Source: an uncultured Gammaproteobacteria bacterium (GTDB lineage Bacteria > Pseudomonadota > Gammaproteobacteria > Enterobacterales > Psychrobiaceae). Taken from it: 43,121 nt of DNA. The position numbers and the translations under genes are program-made. Shown in pieces: positions 9,013 to 18,728 of this stretch (position 1 is its first letter; each line of letters opens with the position of its first letter). The stretch spans positions 1 to 43,121 of the forward strand of contig CAKZQF010000197.1 in NCBI GenBank assembly GCA_937139475.1, in the 5' to 3' direction. The notes under the pieces are model-generated. The model saw only the letters and a program-made list of their open reading frames with translations. It ran no database searches and was not told where the DNA came from.

Positions 9013-10079
9013 TAGTAAAAGCTCCTTAGTGCTAATCCACTTGCCACCATATACATGGAAGCCTCCTTGTTTAAAGCATCAAAGTTAATGCCTTTTTGCA
9101 CCTCACTTTGAGAGAAGGGTTTTGCAATACTTGTCGGAATACCTAATTCGTCAGAGAGTACCTTATCAATGGTTGCTATTTCCGCGCAACCGCCCGAGAG
9201 CAAAATCTGGCTTATTTCACTACCATTCTTAGATGTACTATACATTTGTAATGTTCTGCGAATCTGCTGAATCATCGCCGTTTGAAATGGCGCCAGCACC
9301 TCAAAAACGTAGTTTCGCGGCAACTCATCATTAATTTTGGCAGCTTCGGCTTCAGCGTATTCCATACCATAATAAGCAGAAATAGCTTGTGTATACTGGT
9401 CACCACCAAAAGACTGCTCTTTAATGAATACCGTTTCACCTTCAACAATAACAGCTAAGGTTAGCGTTGTCGCACCTATATCGATAATAGCCACAGGTTT
9501 AGTTTTATCTTCATCAACAAATTGATAGCTCACCAGATCATGAGTTCGCCCTAAAGCATATCCATCTACATCGATGACTTTTGGCTCAAAATGTCCGGCT
9601 TCAAGAGCAGAAACGCGAGCCTGAACAAGCTCAGTACGCGATGCAATCAACAAAACATCAATTTTATTTTCATCATGTTCGTTTTTACCCACGATTTCAA
9701 AGTCGATACTGACCTCATCAAGTGGGTAAGGAATCAAGTTTTCAGCTTCGATCTCAATTTGAGATTCTAATTCATCATCATTTTGTACGGCATTTAGGAA
9801 GACTGTTTTACTAATCACTCCCGAGCCAGATACTGCCGCCGCGACTGACTTTATTGCCTTAGGGAACTTTTTTCTTAATTTGGCAACGACTGAGCCGACG
9901 ACTTCAACATCTTGAATAATATTATCGACAACTGCACCGTGTGGCAAAGGTAGCTTGGCCACTGCTTCAACTTTGAAGCCATTAGACGACTTGCTCAGCA
10001 ACACACCCTTTACATTGTGTGCACCAATATCAATACCAATCATTTTTGAACTATTTGACTTAATCAAGCTAGAAAACAT
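9012..10079 (-). CDS. pilM: Type IV pilus assembly ATPase-fold protein PilM
   Basis: A 355-residue cytoplasmic actin/FtsA-like protein that binds the N-terminus of PilN and forms the inner ring of the pilus assembly machine. The nucleotide-site motifs are IGIDIGAHNVKGV near the N-terminus, VAIIDIGATTLTLAV near residue 195 and ILLSGGCAEI near 295. It is the first gene of the pilMNOPQ operon. The 205-base interval to divergent mrcA holds a hairpin-like GAATAACC/GGTTATTC repeat (10112-10130) and an unremarkable AT-rich promoter region for this operon. Confidence 0.95.
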   Translation of the reverse strand: MFSSLIKSNSSKMIGIDIGAHNVKGVLLSKSSNGFKVEAVAKLPLPHGAVVDNIIQDVEVVGSVVAKLRKKFPKAIKSVAAAVSGSGVISKTVFLNAVQNDDELESQIEIEAENLIPYPLDEVSIDFEIVGKNEHDENKIDVLLIASRTELVQARVSALEAGHFEPKVIDVDGYALGRTHDLVSYQFVDEDKTKPVAIIDIGATTLTLAVIVEGETVFIKEQSFGGDQYTQAISAYYGMEYAEAEAAKINDELPRNYVFEVLAPFQTAMIQQIRRTLQMYSTSKNGSEISQILLSGGCAEIATIDKVLSDELGIPTSIAKPFSQSEVQKGINFDALNKEASMYMVASGLALRSFY

Positions 10080-10229
10080 GGGCAGATAACCGTTAAAATA
10101 AAAATATATATGAATAACCTACGGTTATTCTAATCAATATTCAATAAATAGACACCATTTTGGCGATTATTTATTAATAATTCATTCAGCTCTAGTGCAG
10201 TACTATCGTTCGTAATCACTTTTTATCCC

Positions 10230-10258
10230 TTGCATATACATTTATACTCTACTGTAAT
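10230..10258 (+). promoter_or_regulatory. Sigma-70-type promoter of mrcA
   Basis: TTGCAT (10230-10235) and TGTAAT (10253-10258) are separated by exactly 17 bases and lie 27 bases before the TTG start codon. The interval 10080-10229 upstream holds only the pilM promoter region and an 8-bp inverted repeat at 10112-10130. Confidence 0.6.
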
Positions 10259-10284
10259 ACGGCGAAAATACTGAAGGCAGCTCA

Positions 10285-12861
10285 TTGAAATTTATAAAAT
10301 GGACATTTATTTCTGGAATAGTAGTGGGGTTTATTGGCCTACTCTCACTCATCGGTTTATATTTTTACCTTTCCCCAAGCCTTCCGGATGTTAATAGCCT
10401 CAAAGAGATTAAGCTACAAACACCATTAAAAGTCTTCACTTCAGACCGAAAGTTGATATCGCAATATGGTGAGAAGCGACGGATCCCGCTAACCATAGAA
10501 CAAATTCCGCAGCAAATGCAGCAAGCTTTTCTAGCGATAGAGGATTCAAGGTTTTATCAGCACCCAGGCATCGATCCAATCGGTATCGTGCGCGCCGCCA
10601 TCAACTTGATAGTCACTGGTGAAAAACGCCAAGGCGCTAGTACGATCACCCAGCAAGTAGCTAGAAATTATTTTTTAACCCGTGAGAAAACCTTTATTCG
10701 TAAAATTAAAGAAGTTTTTCTGGCGTGGAAAATAGAGCAAGCATTAACTAAAGATCAGATCTTATTACTCTACTTAAACAAAATACCACTAGGTCACCGT
10801 TCATTTGGTGTTGGCGCTGCCGCACAAGTTTATTATGGTAAAGAGGTTCATGAATTAACTCTTGCGCAGGTTGCCGTTATCGCTGGTCTGCCAAAGGCGC
10901 CATCGACGTTAAACCCTATTCGCTCTCCCGAGCGTTCTCGTGCTCGCCGTAATTTAGTATTACTACGGATGCTTGACCTTAAATTTATTGATCAAGCCCA
11001 GTACGAAGAAGCCAGCAACGCGCCAACTACTGCTAAACGCCATGGTGCACAAATCGATTTATATGCTCCCTACTTAGGCGAAATGGTACGTGCCTATATG
11101 GTGGCCAAGTACGGCCGTGAAGAGGCTTACTCGCAGGGGTTTAACGTATACACGACTGTCCCTTCACACATGCAAATTGCCGCACAACAAGCAATCGCCA
11201 AGAATATACACAGCTATGATCAACGCCATGGATATCGTGGTCCTGAAGAATTACTATGGCAGTCTGAACAGCTATCGTCAGTACAAGATAATCAACAAAT
11301 TTCTCTGGATATACCGAAACAGCCGTGGCCAGAACAGGAAATTATAAATAAACTAAATCAAGAAAAGCCATTTAAGAAGCTCCTGCCCGCCGTGGTTACA
11401 GGCGTAGCGGAACAAAGCTTCAGTGCCATATTAAGTACCGGTGAAACCATTATCGTCAAATGGGATCAAATGAAATGGGCACGCGCTTTTATCGACGATG
11501 ATCATCAGGGTAAAGCACCGAAATTAGCCAATGAAATTGTTCAGCCAGGTCACCTTATTCGTGTAATACACAAAGAACAACAATGGTGGTTGACCCAGAT
11601 CCCACAAGTCAGCAGCGCATTCATTGCGTTAAACCCCAATGATGGCGCTATTAAATCAATTGTTGGTGGGTATAATTTTGCCCAAAGTCAATTTAATCGA
11701 GTAACACAAGCAAAGCGTCAGATAGGCTCAAATATTAAGCCCTTTATTTACTCTAACGCGATGAAAAATAATTTTACCCTAGCGAGTATAATTAATGATG
11801 TCCCAATTACAAAATGGGATAAATCACAGGGTTCAGCTTGGCGTCCTAAAAATTCACCACCAATATACAATGGACTCACACGCTTACGCATTGGCCTTGC
11901 CCAATCTAAGAATGTCATGTCAGTAAAATTAATTCAGCAGATGGGAATTCGTAACACCATTGCACATTTAACCCGTTTTGGTTTTGATAAAGCAGATCTG
12001 CCTTACGGTGAATCACTAGCACTCGGGTCCGCCTCCGTCACCCCCTTAAGTGCGGCCACCGGCTACGCGGTACTTGCAAATGGCGGCTATAAGATTGAGC
12101 CTTATTTTGTCGACTTAATCACCGACCAAAACAATGAAACGGTTTACCAAAGTGAACCCCTGATTGCCTGCGAATTATGTGAAACAGGCAAAGTAGATGA
12201 GATCAAACCGGATGAGCTAATTGACCTCGACAATCTCGACCTGACGCAACAATGCTACTTACCGTCTAATCGACTAGCTCCCCGCGTAATTTCTAAGCAA
12301 AATGCTTTTCTCGTCACTGAGATGATGCGCAGCGCCATCACCGGGGGAGGCAGTTGGTCAAAGAAAACAGGTTGGGCAGGCACCGCGTGGCGTGTTGCCG
12401 AAACAATCAAGCGTAAAGATATAGGTGGAAAAACGGGCACGACCAATGACTCAAAAGATACTTGGTTTTCTGGCATCACACCTAATTTGATTGCCACCAC
12501 TTGGGTTGGCTTTGATAACCCCTCTCGTGCGCTAGGAAAAACAACAAGAAACAAAAACTTGGGCAAAGGCCAAATCTCAGGCAAAGAAGCTGGGGCTAAG
12601 ACAGCACTACCGGCATGGGTGAGTTATATGGCAGTCGCCTTAAAAGATTACCCTGAACAGGTAATAGAAGTGCCAGCGGGTATTACGACGGTTCGTATTG
12701 ATAGAACAACCGGACTACTGACAACCAAGTTTGACCATACTTCAAAGTTTGAATATTTTGCCACTGGAACACAACCTGTAAAATATGTAGAGCAACCGGA
12801 AACTGTTTTCGAAGGGCAAAAGGCAAACACCGACAGTATTTTTGACGGCGACATATTCTAA
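10285..12861 (+). CDS. mrcA: Penicillin-binding protein 1A (class A bifunctional PBP)
   Basis: An 858-residue inner-membrane enzyme that polymerises and cross-links peptidoglycan. The start is TTG at 10285, with GAAGG 7 bases upstream; the N-terminus MKFIKWTF aligns with known MrcA starts. A membrane anchor spans residues 7-30. The glycosyltransferase (GT51) domain shows EDSRFYQHPG with catalytic E86, then GASTITQQVARNYFL. The transpeptidase domain has S482 in SNIK, the second motif SKN, and KTG at 716-718. An OB-like insertion lies between them. Adjacent, divergent pilM is the classical arrangement in gammaproteobacteria. The gene ends at a strong bidirectional terminator. Confidence 0.97.
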   Translation: MKFIKWTFISGIVVGFIGLLSLIGLYFYLSPSLPDVNSLKEIKLQTPLKVFTSDRKLISQYGEKRRIPLTIEQIPQQMQQAFLAIEDSRFYQHPGIDPIGIVRAAINLIVTGEKRQGASTITQQVARNYFLTREKTFIRKIKEVFLAWKIEQALTKDQILLLYLNKIPLGHRSFGVGAAAQVYYGKEVHELTLAQVAVIAGLPKAPSTLNPIRSPERSRARRNLVLLRMLDLKFIDQAQYEEASNAPTTAKRHGAQIDLYAPYLGEMVRAYMVAKYGREEAYSQGFNVYTTVPSHMQIAAQQAIAKNIHSYDQRHGYRGPEELLWQSEQLSSVQDNQQISLDIPKQPWPEQEIINKLNQEKPFKKLLPAVVTGVAEQSFSAILSTGETIIVKWDQMKWARAFIDDDHQGKAPKLANEIVQPGHLIRVIHKEQQWWLTQIPQVSSAFIALNPNDGAIKSIVGGYNFAQSQFNRVTQAKRQIGSNIKPFIYSNAMKNNFTLASIINDVPITKWDKSQGSAWRPKNSPPIYNGLTRLRIGLAQSKNVMSVKLIQQMGIRNTIAHLTRFGFDKADLPYGESLALGSASVTPLSAATGYAVLANGGYKIEPYFVDLITDQNNETVYQSEPLIACELCETGKVDEIKPDELIDLDNLDLTQQCYLPSNRLAPRVISKQNAFLVTEMMRSAITGGGSWSKKTGWAGTAWRVAETIKRKDIGGKTGTTNDSKDTWFSGITPNLIATTWVGFDNPSRALGKTTRNKNLGKGQISGKEAGAKTALPAWVSYMAVALKDYPEQVIEVPAGITTVRIDRTTGLLTTKFDHTSKFEYFATGTQPVKYVEQPETVFEGQKANTDSIFDGDIF

Positions 12862-12905
12862 CACCAAGTAAGTTAGTCGATTGATTTATAACAGTAACAA
12901 CAATT

Positions 12906-12943
12906 AAAAAGGGGGCTGCTAATTGAATTAGCAGCCCCCTTTT
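12906..12943. terminator. Bidirectional terminator between mrcA and argH(A)
   Basis: A 12-bp perfect GC-rich stem (GGGGGCTGCTAA at 12911-12922 with TTAGCAGCCCCC at 12928-12939) with a 5-base loop. It is flanked by five A on the left and four T on the right, so it can stop transcription from both converging genes. Confidence 0.9.
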
Positions 12944-12962
12944 ATTAAGCTCTAGTGACAGA

Positions 12963-14897
12963 TTACTTAATGATGAACTCCATCGCTATCTCATCACAAG
13001 CTTCTTGTTTAGGGCAGCCTTCACAGTCCTTGATTACCTTTTCCGGTAATGTCTCTTTTTCCAACTCGATAAAGCCAAGCTTACCAAAGAACTCAGGCAC
13101 ACGAGTCAATACAATGACTCGCTCAAGTTCCAAGTCGCTGGCTCGCTGCAGCATATGGTCAATGAGGGCACGACCTTGACCGAAGCCTTGGCGATCTTCA
13201 TTTATCCCAACAGAGCGGATTTCAGCTAACCCTGTTCCGTAAATGTAAAGAGACGCACAGCCGACCACCTCATCTTCGTGAACGGCCACAGAGAAGTCCA
13301 GGATGCTATTTAATACATCGAATCTGCTTCGTGGCAACGTTTCGCCAACCGTAGACCAATGCGCAACAATATCAGTGATTGGGTCAACATCAGTAAGCTT
13401 AGCAGGACGCACATTGAGTAACTCGGCTTTGTGTGCGTTTAGGCGCTGCTGAACATTACCCATCGCATTATGCATTTGCACTTCGCTGGTACCGCCAATA
13501 ACTTCTGAACTTGTTGATTCTTCTTTAATCTCTATACGACGTTGTTCATCAAGTGCAGACATAACGCTAGTTAGCGATGTACCACCAAGCACTTCACGTT
13601 TAGATAGGCAGGCTTCAATGGTCAAGTGCTGATAGACATCTGATTCAATCACATCAGAAAACTCTTTAAGCTGCTCAAGCGTAAAGTCTTCCAGTGGTAA
13701 TTGACGCGAAATAGCCGAGACAACGACTTCCCCAACAATATGGTGCGCTTCTCTAAATGGAATATCTTTAGATACTAAGTAATCCGCCAGCTCCGTTGCA
13801 TTAGCGTACCCTTGCTGTGCAGCTGCAAGCATACGTGGTTTATTGGTTTGAAGACCTTCAAGTACCATAGCGGCCATTTCTAGACAGTCACCCCAGTTAT
13901 CTAGCGCATCAAACAGCCCTTCCTTGTCCTCTTGCATATCTTTGTTGTAGGCAAGTGGCAAGGCCTTGAGAGTCATCATAATGGCACTTAGAGAACCATA
14001 AACGCGACCAGTTTTACCACGAATGAGCTCTAGGGCATCAGGGTTTTTCTTTTGCGGCATTAGTGAAGAGCCAGACGTTACATTATCTGCCAACTCAATA
14101 AATCCAGCTTCCCCTGAGTTATAGAAGATTAAATCTTCTGCCATACGCGATAAATGCATCATCGAGATACTTGCATCAGCTAAAAGCTCTAATACATGAT
14201 CACGATCTGATACGGAATCAAGACTATTTTGTGTTGCTTGCTTAAATCCTAAATCCCGTGCCAACGCATGGCGGTCAATAGGGTAAGCGGTTCCAGCCAG
14301 GGCTCCAGAACCTAGCGGACAACGGTCAAGACGGTCGGCGGTATCACGCATCCGGCTTAAGTCACGCTCAAACATTTCGACATAGGCCAGACACCAATGA
14401 CCAAAACTAATTGGCTGAGCACGCTGTAGGTGAGTATAACCCGGCATAACAGTGTCTTGCTCACGAATCGCCAAATCAAGTAAGGCTTGCTGTAATTTCA
14501 CGATCAACTCGCAAAGTTCGACCGATTGCTCTTTACACCAAAGCTTTAAATCTGTCGCCACTTGATCATTACGACTACGCCCCGTATGTAGCTTCTTGCC
14601 AAGATCACCTACTTTATCAATCAATTTCGATTCAACGTAGCTATGAATATCTTCGGCATCACTTTTTAGGATCTGCGACGGATCTTGTGCAACTTCCTCG
14701 GCAAGTTCGTTTAGCGCGTTTTCCAGATCTTGTTGCTCTTGCTTGGTTAATACATTCACTTGTTCTAGTGCACGTGACCAGCTGATTGAACCAATGATAT
14801 CTTGCTTCGCTAAACGATAATCAAAACGCAAAGAATCGTTAAACAGTTTAAATTTTTCGTCTGCGGCCTGTGTAAACCGTCCACCCCATAGTGCCAT
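12963..14897 (-). CDS. argH: Argininosuccinate lyase fused to N-acetylglutamate synthase domain, ArgH(A)
   Basis: A 644-residue fusion. Residues 1-460 are argininosuccinate lyase, the last step of arginine synthesis: TGRSRNDQ at 106-112, catalytic H156 in GYTHLQ, and the signature [11 protein letters not shown] at 276-286, which includes the catalytic serine. Residues 494-644 form a GNAT acetyltransferase domain with the acetyl-CoA loop RQGFGQGRA (569-577). It ends with a cysteine cluster [10 protein letters not shown]. This ArgH(A) fusion is known from Moritella and related marine gammaproteobacteria, where the added domain supplies N-acetylglutamate synthase, the first step of the pathway. 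AGGAAAG precedes the ATG. It is the last gene of the argC-B-F-H(A) run, 55 bases after argF; argG is not between them. Confidence 0.95.
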   Translation of the reverse strand: MALWGGRFTQAADEKFKLFNDSLRFDYRLAKQDIIGSISWSRALEQVNVLTKQEQQDLENALNELAEEVAQDPSQILKSDAEDIHSYVESKLIDKVGDLGKKLHTGRSRNDQVATDLKLWCKEQSVELCELIVKLQQALLDLAIREQDTVMPGYTHLQRAQPISFGHWCLAYVEMFERDLSRMRDTADRLDRCPLGSGALAGTAYPIDRHALARDLGFKQATQNSLDSVSDRDHVLELLADASISMMHLSRMAEDLIFYNSGEAGFIELADNVTSGSSLMPQKKNPDALELIRGKTGRVYGSLSAIMMTLKALPLAYNKDMQEDKEGLFDALDNWGDCLEMAAMVLEGLQTNKPRMLAAAQQGYANATELADYLVSKDIPFREAHHIVGEVVVSAISRQLPLEDFTLEQLKEFSDVIESDVYQHLTIEACLSKREVLGGTSLTSVMSALDEQRRIEIKEESTSSEVIGGTSEVQMHNAMGNVQQRLNAHKAELLNVRPAKLTDVDPITDIVAHWSTVGETLPRSRFDVLNSILDFSVAVHEDEVVGCASLYIYGTGLAEIRSVGINEDRQGFGQGRALIDHMLQRASDLELERVIVLTRVPEFFGKLGFIELEKETLPEKVIKDCEGCPKQEACDEIAMEFIIK

Positions 14898-14952
14898 TGT
14901 CTTTCCTCACCCACGCTGTTAGTGTCAACGTGCTTATATTGCTAAATATTAT

Positions 14953-15867
14953 TTATGTTAACAGAGTAACCATCACCGCATTTTGTGCGTGCATACGGTT
15001 CTCCGCTTGTTGAAGTACCAATGATTTTTCACCATCAAACACTTCTTGTGTTACTTCCTGATCGATATGGGCCGGTTGGCAATGCATGAAATATCCAATC
15101 CCCAAATCACTCATCATCTGTTGATTCACCTGGTAAGGTGCAAACTTATCCTTTATTTCATCAAAGGTAATACTATCACCCATTGAAATCCACGTATCAG
15201 TATAGATCGCATCAGCGTTCTTTGCTGCGCTAGGGTCAGTTGATAACGTTAGGTTGCCGCCATGTTTTGCGGCAAGTTCTTGAGCATCAGTCACCACCTT
15301 GCCATCAGGGAAACATCCTTCAGGACAAATAACCACCATATCCGCGCCAGTGATCGCTGCAGCAAACATTAAAGAATGCGTCACATTGTTACCATCACCG
15401 ATATAAACTAGTTTAATCTTACTTAAATCATCAAACTGCTCACTTAGTGCAAGGAAATCAGCTAATCCCTGACAGGGATGATACATATCACTCAATGAGT
15501 TAATCACTGGCACCGTACCATGTTCAGCTAAATCTTCTACCGTCTTATGGGCAAAAGTACGCGCCACGATAGCATCAGCCCAACAAGAAATATTTTTAGC
15601 GAAATCAGCAACTGACTCACGCTTACCTAACGCACCATTATTTTGATCAAGGTAAACCGCGTGACCACCAAGCTTTGCAATACCGATATCAAAAGTCACT
15701 CGAGTACGCAGTGACTGCTTTTCATAAAGTGTCACAATGCTTTTTCCTGCCAGCGCCTGGCTATATTGTGCAGGATTGGCTTTAATTTTTTTACCAAGAT
15801 CTAACAGCGCCAGCAATTGCTCTTGACTAAGATCTTTAAGCGTTAATAAATGTTGTAACTTATCCAT
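14953..15867 (-). CDS. argF: Ornithine carbamoyltransferase
   Basis: A 304-residue cytoplasmic enzyme that makes citrulline from ornithine and carbamoyl phosphate. The carbamoyl-phosphate site SLRTR is at residues 52-56, followed by HPCQGLADFL. The ornithine site includes the DTWISMGD segment and a loop that reads HCQPAH. Most OTCases have HCLP at that loop, so the Leu-to-Gln change is noteworthy. The family is nevertheless clear from length and remaining motifs. A good AAAGGA lies upstream of the ATG. It sits between argB (22-base gap) and argH(A). A carbamoyltransferase acting on an N-acylated ornithine is a less likely alternative. Confidence 0.93.
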   Translation of the reverse strand: MDKLQHLLTLKDLSQEQLLALLDLGKKIKANPAQYSQALAGKSIVTLYEKQSLRTRVTFDIGIAKLGGHAVYLDQNNGALGKRESVADFAKNISCWADAIVARTFAHKTVEDLAEHGTVPVINSLSDMYHPCQGLADFLALSEQFDDLSKIKLVYIGDGNNVTHSLMFAAAITGADMVVICPEGCFPDGKVVTDAQELAAKHGGNLTLSTDPSAAKNADAIYTDTWISMGDSITFDEIKDKFAPYQVNQQMMSDLGIGYFMHCQPAHIDQEVTQEVFDGEKSLVLQQAENRMHAQNAVMVTLLT

Positions 15868-15889
15868 TTCAATTCCTTTAAACTATTTA

Positions 15890-16666
15890 TTACGGCGCTT
15901 CTATCAGCGTTCCGCAGCTACCGCCATTAACCAAAGCCAATAAATTTTGTGGCTCTTTCCAACTGGCTATAACAATAGAATCACCTAGGTCACTTGCCGT
16001 AGCAAATGCGGTATCAACTTTCACTTTCATGCCACCGACAATCACGCCTTGCTCACCTAACTGCTGTGCATATTGCGGGGTCAGCTTGTCGATTAAATTC
16101 TTATCACCATCGAGCACACCGGGTACATCGGACAGTAAAATCAACTTGCCATTAAGTAGCTGAGCAATCACTTGTGCTGCCTGGTCTGCATTTACGTTAA
16201 GTAATTGCCCTTGCCCGTCATCGGCAATAGAGCTTATTACTGGGGTATAACCAGCGGCAAGTAGCGAGATAAGCAAACCACGCTCATTAACTTTGCATAC
16301 GCCAACCTGCCCTAAACGTGGGTCTAGATAATCGGTGGTCACCATATCGCCATCACTGAGGCTGAGGCCAACACAATTTAACCCATTGGATTTTGCACTC
16401 GCCACCAGCTTTTTATTTGCTGCACCGGCCAGCGCGCCTGCAACCAACTCAATTTGAGAGCTTGGCGTTACACGTAAGCCATCAAGTTTTTCACTTTTTA
16501 GATTAGCTTGACTTAACCAGTCTTCGACCAAACAGCCACCACCATGCACCAACACCACATGAATTTTCTGTTCTACTAACTGAGCAATGGTATCAAAAAG
16601 CTTAGCTTGGCCATCGAGTGACTCTAATAGTGCTCCACCTACTTTAATTACTAATGGTTGCTTCAT
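15890..16666 (-). CDS. argB: Acetylglutamate kinase
   Basis: A 258-residue amino-acid kinase that phosphorylates N-acetylglutamate in the second arginine step. It has VIKVGGALLE at the N-terminus, VLVHGGG near residue 38 and the LNVNADQAA substrate/nucleotide segment near 172. Its length equals that of the Escherichia coli enzyme. It lacks the N-terminal helix seen in arginine-inhibited hexameric forms, so feedback control more likely acts elsewhere in the pathway. Its ATG directly follows the argC stop codon with no gap, so the two are translationally coupled. Confidence 0.96.
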   Translation of the reverse strand: MKQPLVIKVGGALLESLDGQAKLFDTIAQLVEQKIHVVLVHGGGCLVEDWLSQANLKSEKLDGLRVTPSSQIELVAGALAGAANKKLVASAKSNGLNCVGLSLSDGDMVTTDYLDPRLGQVGVCKVNERGLLISLLAAGYTPVISSIADDGQGQLLNVNADQAAQVIAQLLNGKLILLSDVPGVLDGDKNLIDKLTPQYAQQLGEQGVIVGGMKVKVDTAFATASDLGDSIVIASWKEPQNLLALVNGGSCGTLIEAP

Positions 16667-17665
16667 TTACGCCTCAACTCCAAAATGTAATTCGATACAT
16701 TGTAGGCCCTGGCCAGCAGCGCCTTTTAATAAGTTATCAATAGCTGATGCGACCACCAGATGACCACTTTCTTGATCAACCTTATAAGCAATATCACAGA
16801 ATGGTGTATTAGCAACTTGATCAATCTTCGGCCAACTATCTTGACGCACACGGACCAATGGCTTGTCATCATATACAGCATAAGCATCATCTACTTGCTG
16901 CTCAGATACGCCATTATTTAGTTTTACCGTAATTGTCGCTAATATGCCACGCTTGAAGTTACCTAGGTGTGGGGTGAAAATCACATCACTACCCAACTGC
17001 GTAGAAATCTCTGGTTGGTGGCGATGCCCCAGGACACCATAAGGGGTCAAACTTACCTCACAAAAGCTATTGACCATAGTCGCTTTCCGGCCTGCACCGG
17101 TAACACCACTCACCGCATTAATTACTGGCCATTGATTGCTATCTAAAAGCCCCTTTTCAAATAAAGGCTTCAGTGCCAACAACGATGCTGTTGGATAACA
17201 ACCTGGTACCGCAATCAACTTTGATTGCTTAATTGCGTCAGCGTTCCATTCCGCCAAACCGTATACAGCTTGTTCGAGTAATTGTGGGTATTGATGGGTA
17301 AAGCCATAAAATTTATCGATATAGCTGCCATCTTTAAACCGAAAGGCACCGGATAAGTCAAAAACCGTTAGTCCCGCTTCCAAAAACTGAGCGGCTAAGT
17401 TGTGGCTCACCTCATGACTTGTCGCTAATACGACAGCGTCATTATCTTTCTTTATGGCCGCCAGTGCTTGATCGGTTAATGGCTGCAGCTTATGCGAGAA
17501 TAGCCCCGAAAATTGCGGGTACAAGTCGCTAATATCTCGTCCTTTATCTTCACTGCCAACCGACACGTATAAACCAGCAACATTTAAATGAGGATGGCGA
17601 TGAATCAAATTACACATTTCAGCACCGGTATATCCACTGGCACCAACAATAGCTATATTAATCAT
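16667..17665 (-). CDS. argC: N-acetyl-gamma-glutamyl-phosphate reductase
   Basis: A 332-residue NADPH-dependent reductase, third step of arginine synthesis. The Rossmann motif [11 protein letters not shown] is at residues 5-15. The catalytic cysteine lies in [10 protein letters not shown] near residue 153, and the later GVTGAGRKA and GHRHQPEI segments are typical. It is the promoter-proximal gene of argC-argB-argF-argH(A). A roughly 170-base untranslated leader containing a strong hairpin separates it from a promoter covered by two ARG boxes. The ATG at 17665 has no strong ribosome binding site. Confidence 0.96.
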   Translation of the reverse strand: MINIAIVGASGYTGAEMCNLIHRHPHLNVAGLYVSVGSEDKGRDISDLYPQFSGLFSHKLQPLTDQALAAIKKDNDAVVLATSHEVSHNLAAQFLEAGLTVFDLSGAFRFKDGSYIDKFYGFTHQYPQLLEQAVYGLAEWNADAIKQSKLIAVPGCYPTASLLALKPLFEKGLLDSNQWPVINAVSGVTGAGRKATMVNSFCEVSLTPYGVLGHRHQPEISTQLGSDVIFTPHLGNFKRGILATITVKLNNGVSEQQVDDAYAVYDDKPLVRVRQDSWPKIDQVANTPFCDIAYKVDQESGHLVVASAIDNLLKGAAGQGLQCIELHFGVEA

Positions 17666-17726
17666 TTGGTTAAATTCACTTTTTAGTAGTATTTAAAATA
17701 AACAGAACGGTCAGGTGTGCGAAAAG

Positions 17727-17762
17727 ACCGACGACTTAAACGTAGCGTTTATCGTCGTCGGT
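17727..17762 (-). other. Strong hairpin in the argC leader
   Basis: ACCGACGAC (17727-17735) pairs with GTCGTCGGT (17754-17762), and the inner TAAACG/CGTTTA pairs around a 3-base loop, with a 1x2 internal loop between the stems. It lies about 60 bases before the argC start. In the minus direction the stem is followed by CTTTTCG, a poor T-run. It could be a weak attenuator, a leader-stabilising hairpin or a protein-binding site. Confidence 0.55.
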
Positions 17763-17846
17763 AAAAGGGTTGTTCAATAAAAGAGATAAATTGGTTCATT
17801 GCACTTTTCAAAATTAAACTGTTAAGGCAATATTGCCAACAACTTC

Positions 17847-17874
17847 AGTATAACCACAACAAGTATTTATGCAA
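17847..17874 (-). promoter_or_regulatory. Predicted argC promoter
   Basis: On the minus strand TTGCAT (17869-17874) and TATACT (17847-17852) are spaced by 16 bases. The -35 hexamer lies on the edge of the proximal ARG box, as expected for an arginine-repressed promoter. Confidence 0.6.
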
Positions 17875-17894
17875 CATTATTGCATAAATATTTA
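17860..17894. promoter_or_regulatory. Pair of ARG boxes (ArgR operator)
   Basis: Two imperfect palindromes, CAAGTATTTATGCA (17860-17873) and TGCATAAATATTTA (17881-17894), match the ARG-box consensus TGAATWWWWATTCA at 11 and 12 of 14 positions. Their start-to-start distance is 21 bases, the spacing known for ArgR hexamer binding. They overlap the argC promoter and end 18 bases before the divergent SDR-type gene, so that gene may also respond to arginine. Confidence 0.7.
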
Positions 17895-17912
17895 ATATAT
17901 TTTTGAGAGCGT

Positions 17913-18728
17913 ATGAATAACAAATTGATAATCATTGGAAGTGGGTGGCTAGGACGCCCACTGGCAAAGCATTTGAACACCCAGGGCTATCAGGTAACAG
18001 CAACAACGACACAAGCAAAAAACTGTATTGATACACCTGGTGAGCTAGCCATCGTTCAATTGGATACGACCAACCCAGCAAAAACTGAGACAACGCTATC
18101 CTCACTCGCGCCATCGACAATGATTATTGCTATACCACCAGCAAGAACAAACCCTAATTATTTAAACTCATTAATGGTTTTAAGCCAGGCAGCAAAACAA
18201 GCAAAAATACAGCGGGTTATCTTTATTAGCTCATCATCGGTTTGGGGCGACAATACCGGTCGCGTTGATGAAACAACAATCCCGTTACCGACAACTGATA
18301 GTGCTAAAGCGATGGTTAGATTTGAGCAGCATCTACAACAACAGACGGACTTTTTAGCGACCACGTTATGCCTTACCGGATTATTCAATGCGCAGCGTCA
18401 CCCGGGCCGATTTCTCGCGGGCAGAGAAGATGTAGCCAATCCGGATGCGCCAGTTAATATGATCCACCAGCAAGACTGTATCGGCTTAATCACTAACTTA
18501 CTCAAACAGGCAAGCTGGCAAAATATTTATATAGGGTGTGCGCCTAGCCACCCCACACGAAAAGCCTTTTACAGCTACGGTGCAAACCAGTTAGGGTTAG
18601 CGGCCCCACAGTTTCAACTAACAGGCGGCATTAATGCAAAAGTGATTGACGCTCAGGCGACAGCAAAGGCGTTGAATTATGACTACGTTTTTCCTGATAT
18701 TATCAAAGCATTATCCCTACCTTCCTGA
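17913..18728 (+). CDS. NAD(P)-binding SDR-type epimerase/dehydratase family protein
   Basis: A 271-residue Rossmann-fold protein of the atypical/extended SDR group, resembling YeeZ. The cofactor loop is IIGSGWLGRPLA at residues 7-18. A VIFISSSSVWGD stretch near residue 100 is typical of the sugar-epimerase branch, but the Tyr-x-x-x-Lys catalytic pair is not evident, so enzymatic activity is doubtful. No substrate can be inferred. It is divergent from argC across the ArgR operator, in the place where argE often lies in related bacteria. Its last 26 bases overlap the 3' end of the convergent transglutaminase-like gene. Confidence 0.8.
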   Translation: MNNKLIIIGSGWLGRPLAKHLNTQGYQVTATTTQAKNCIDTPGELAIVQLDTTNPAKTETTLSSLAPSTMIIAIPPARTNPNYLNSLMVLSQAAKQAKIQRVIFISSSSVWGDNTGRVDETTIPLPTTDSAKAMVRFEQHLQQQTDFLATTLCLTGLFNAQRHPGRFLAGREDVANPDAPVNMIHQQDCIGLITNLLKQASWQNIYIGCAPSHPTRKAFYSYGANQLGLAAPQFQLTGGINAKVIDAQATAKALNYDYVFPDIIKALSLPS

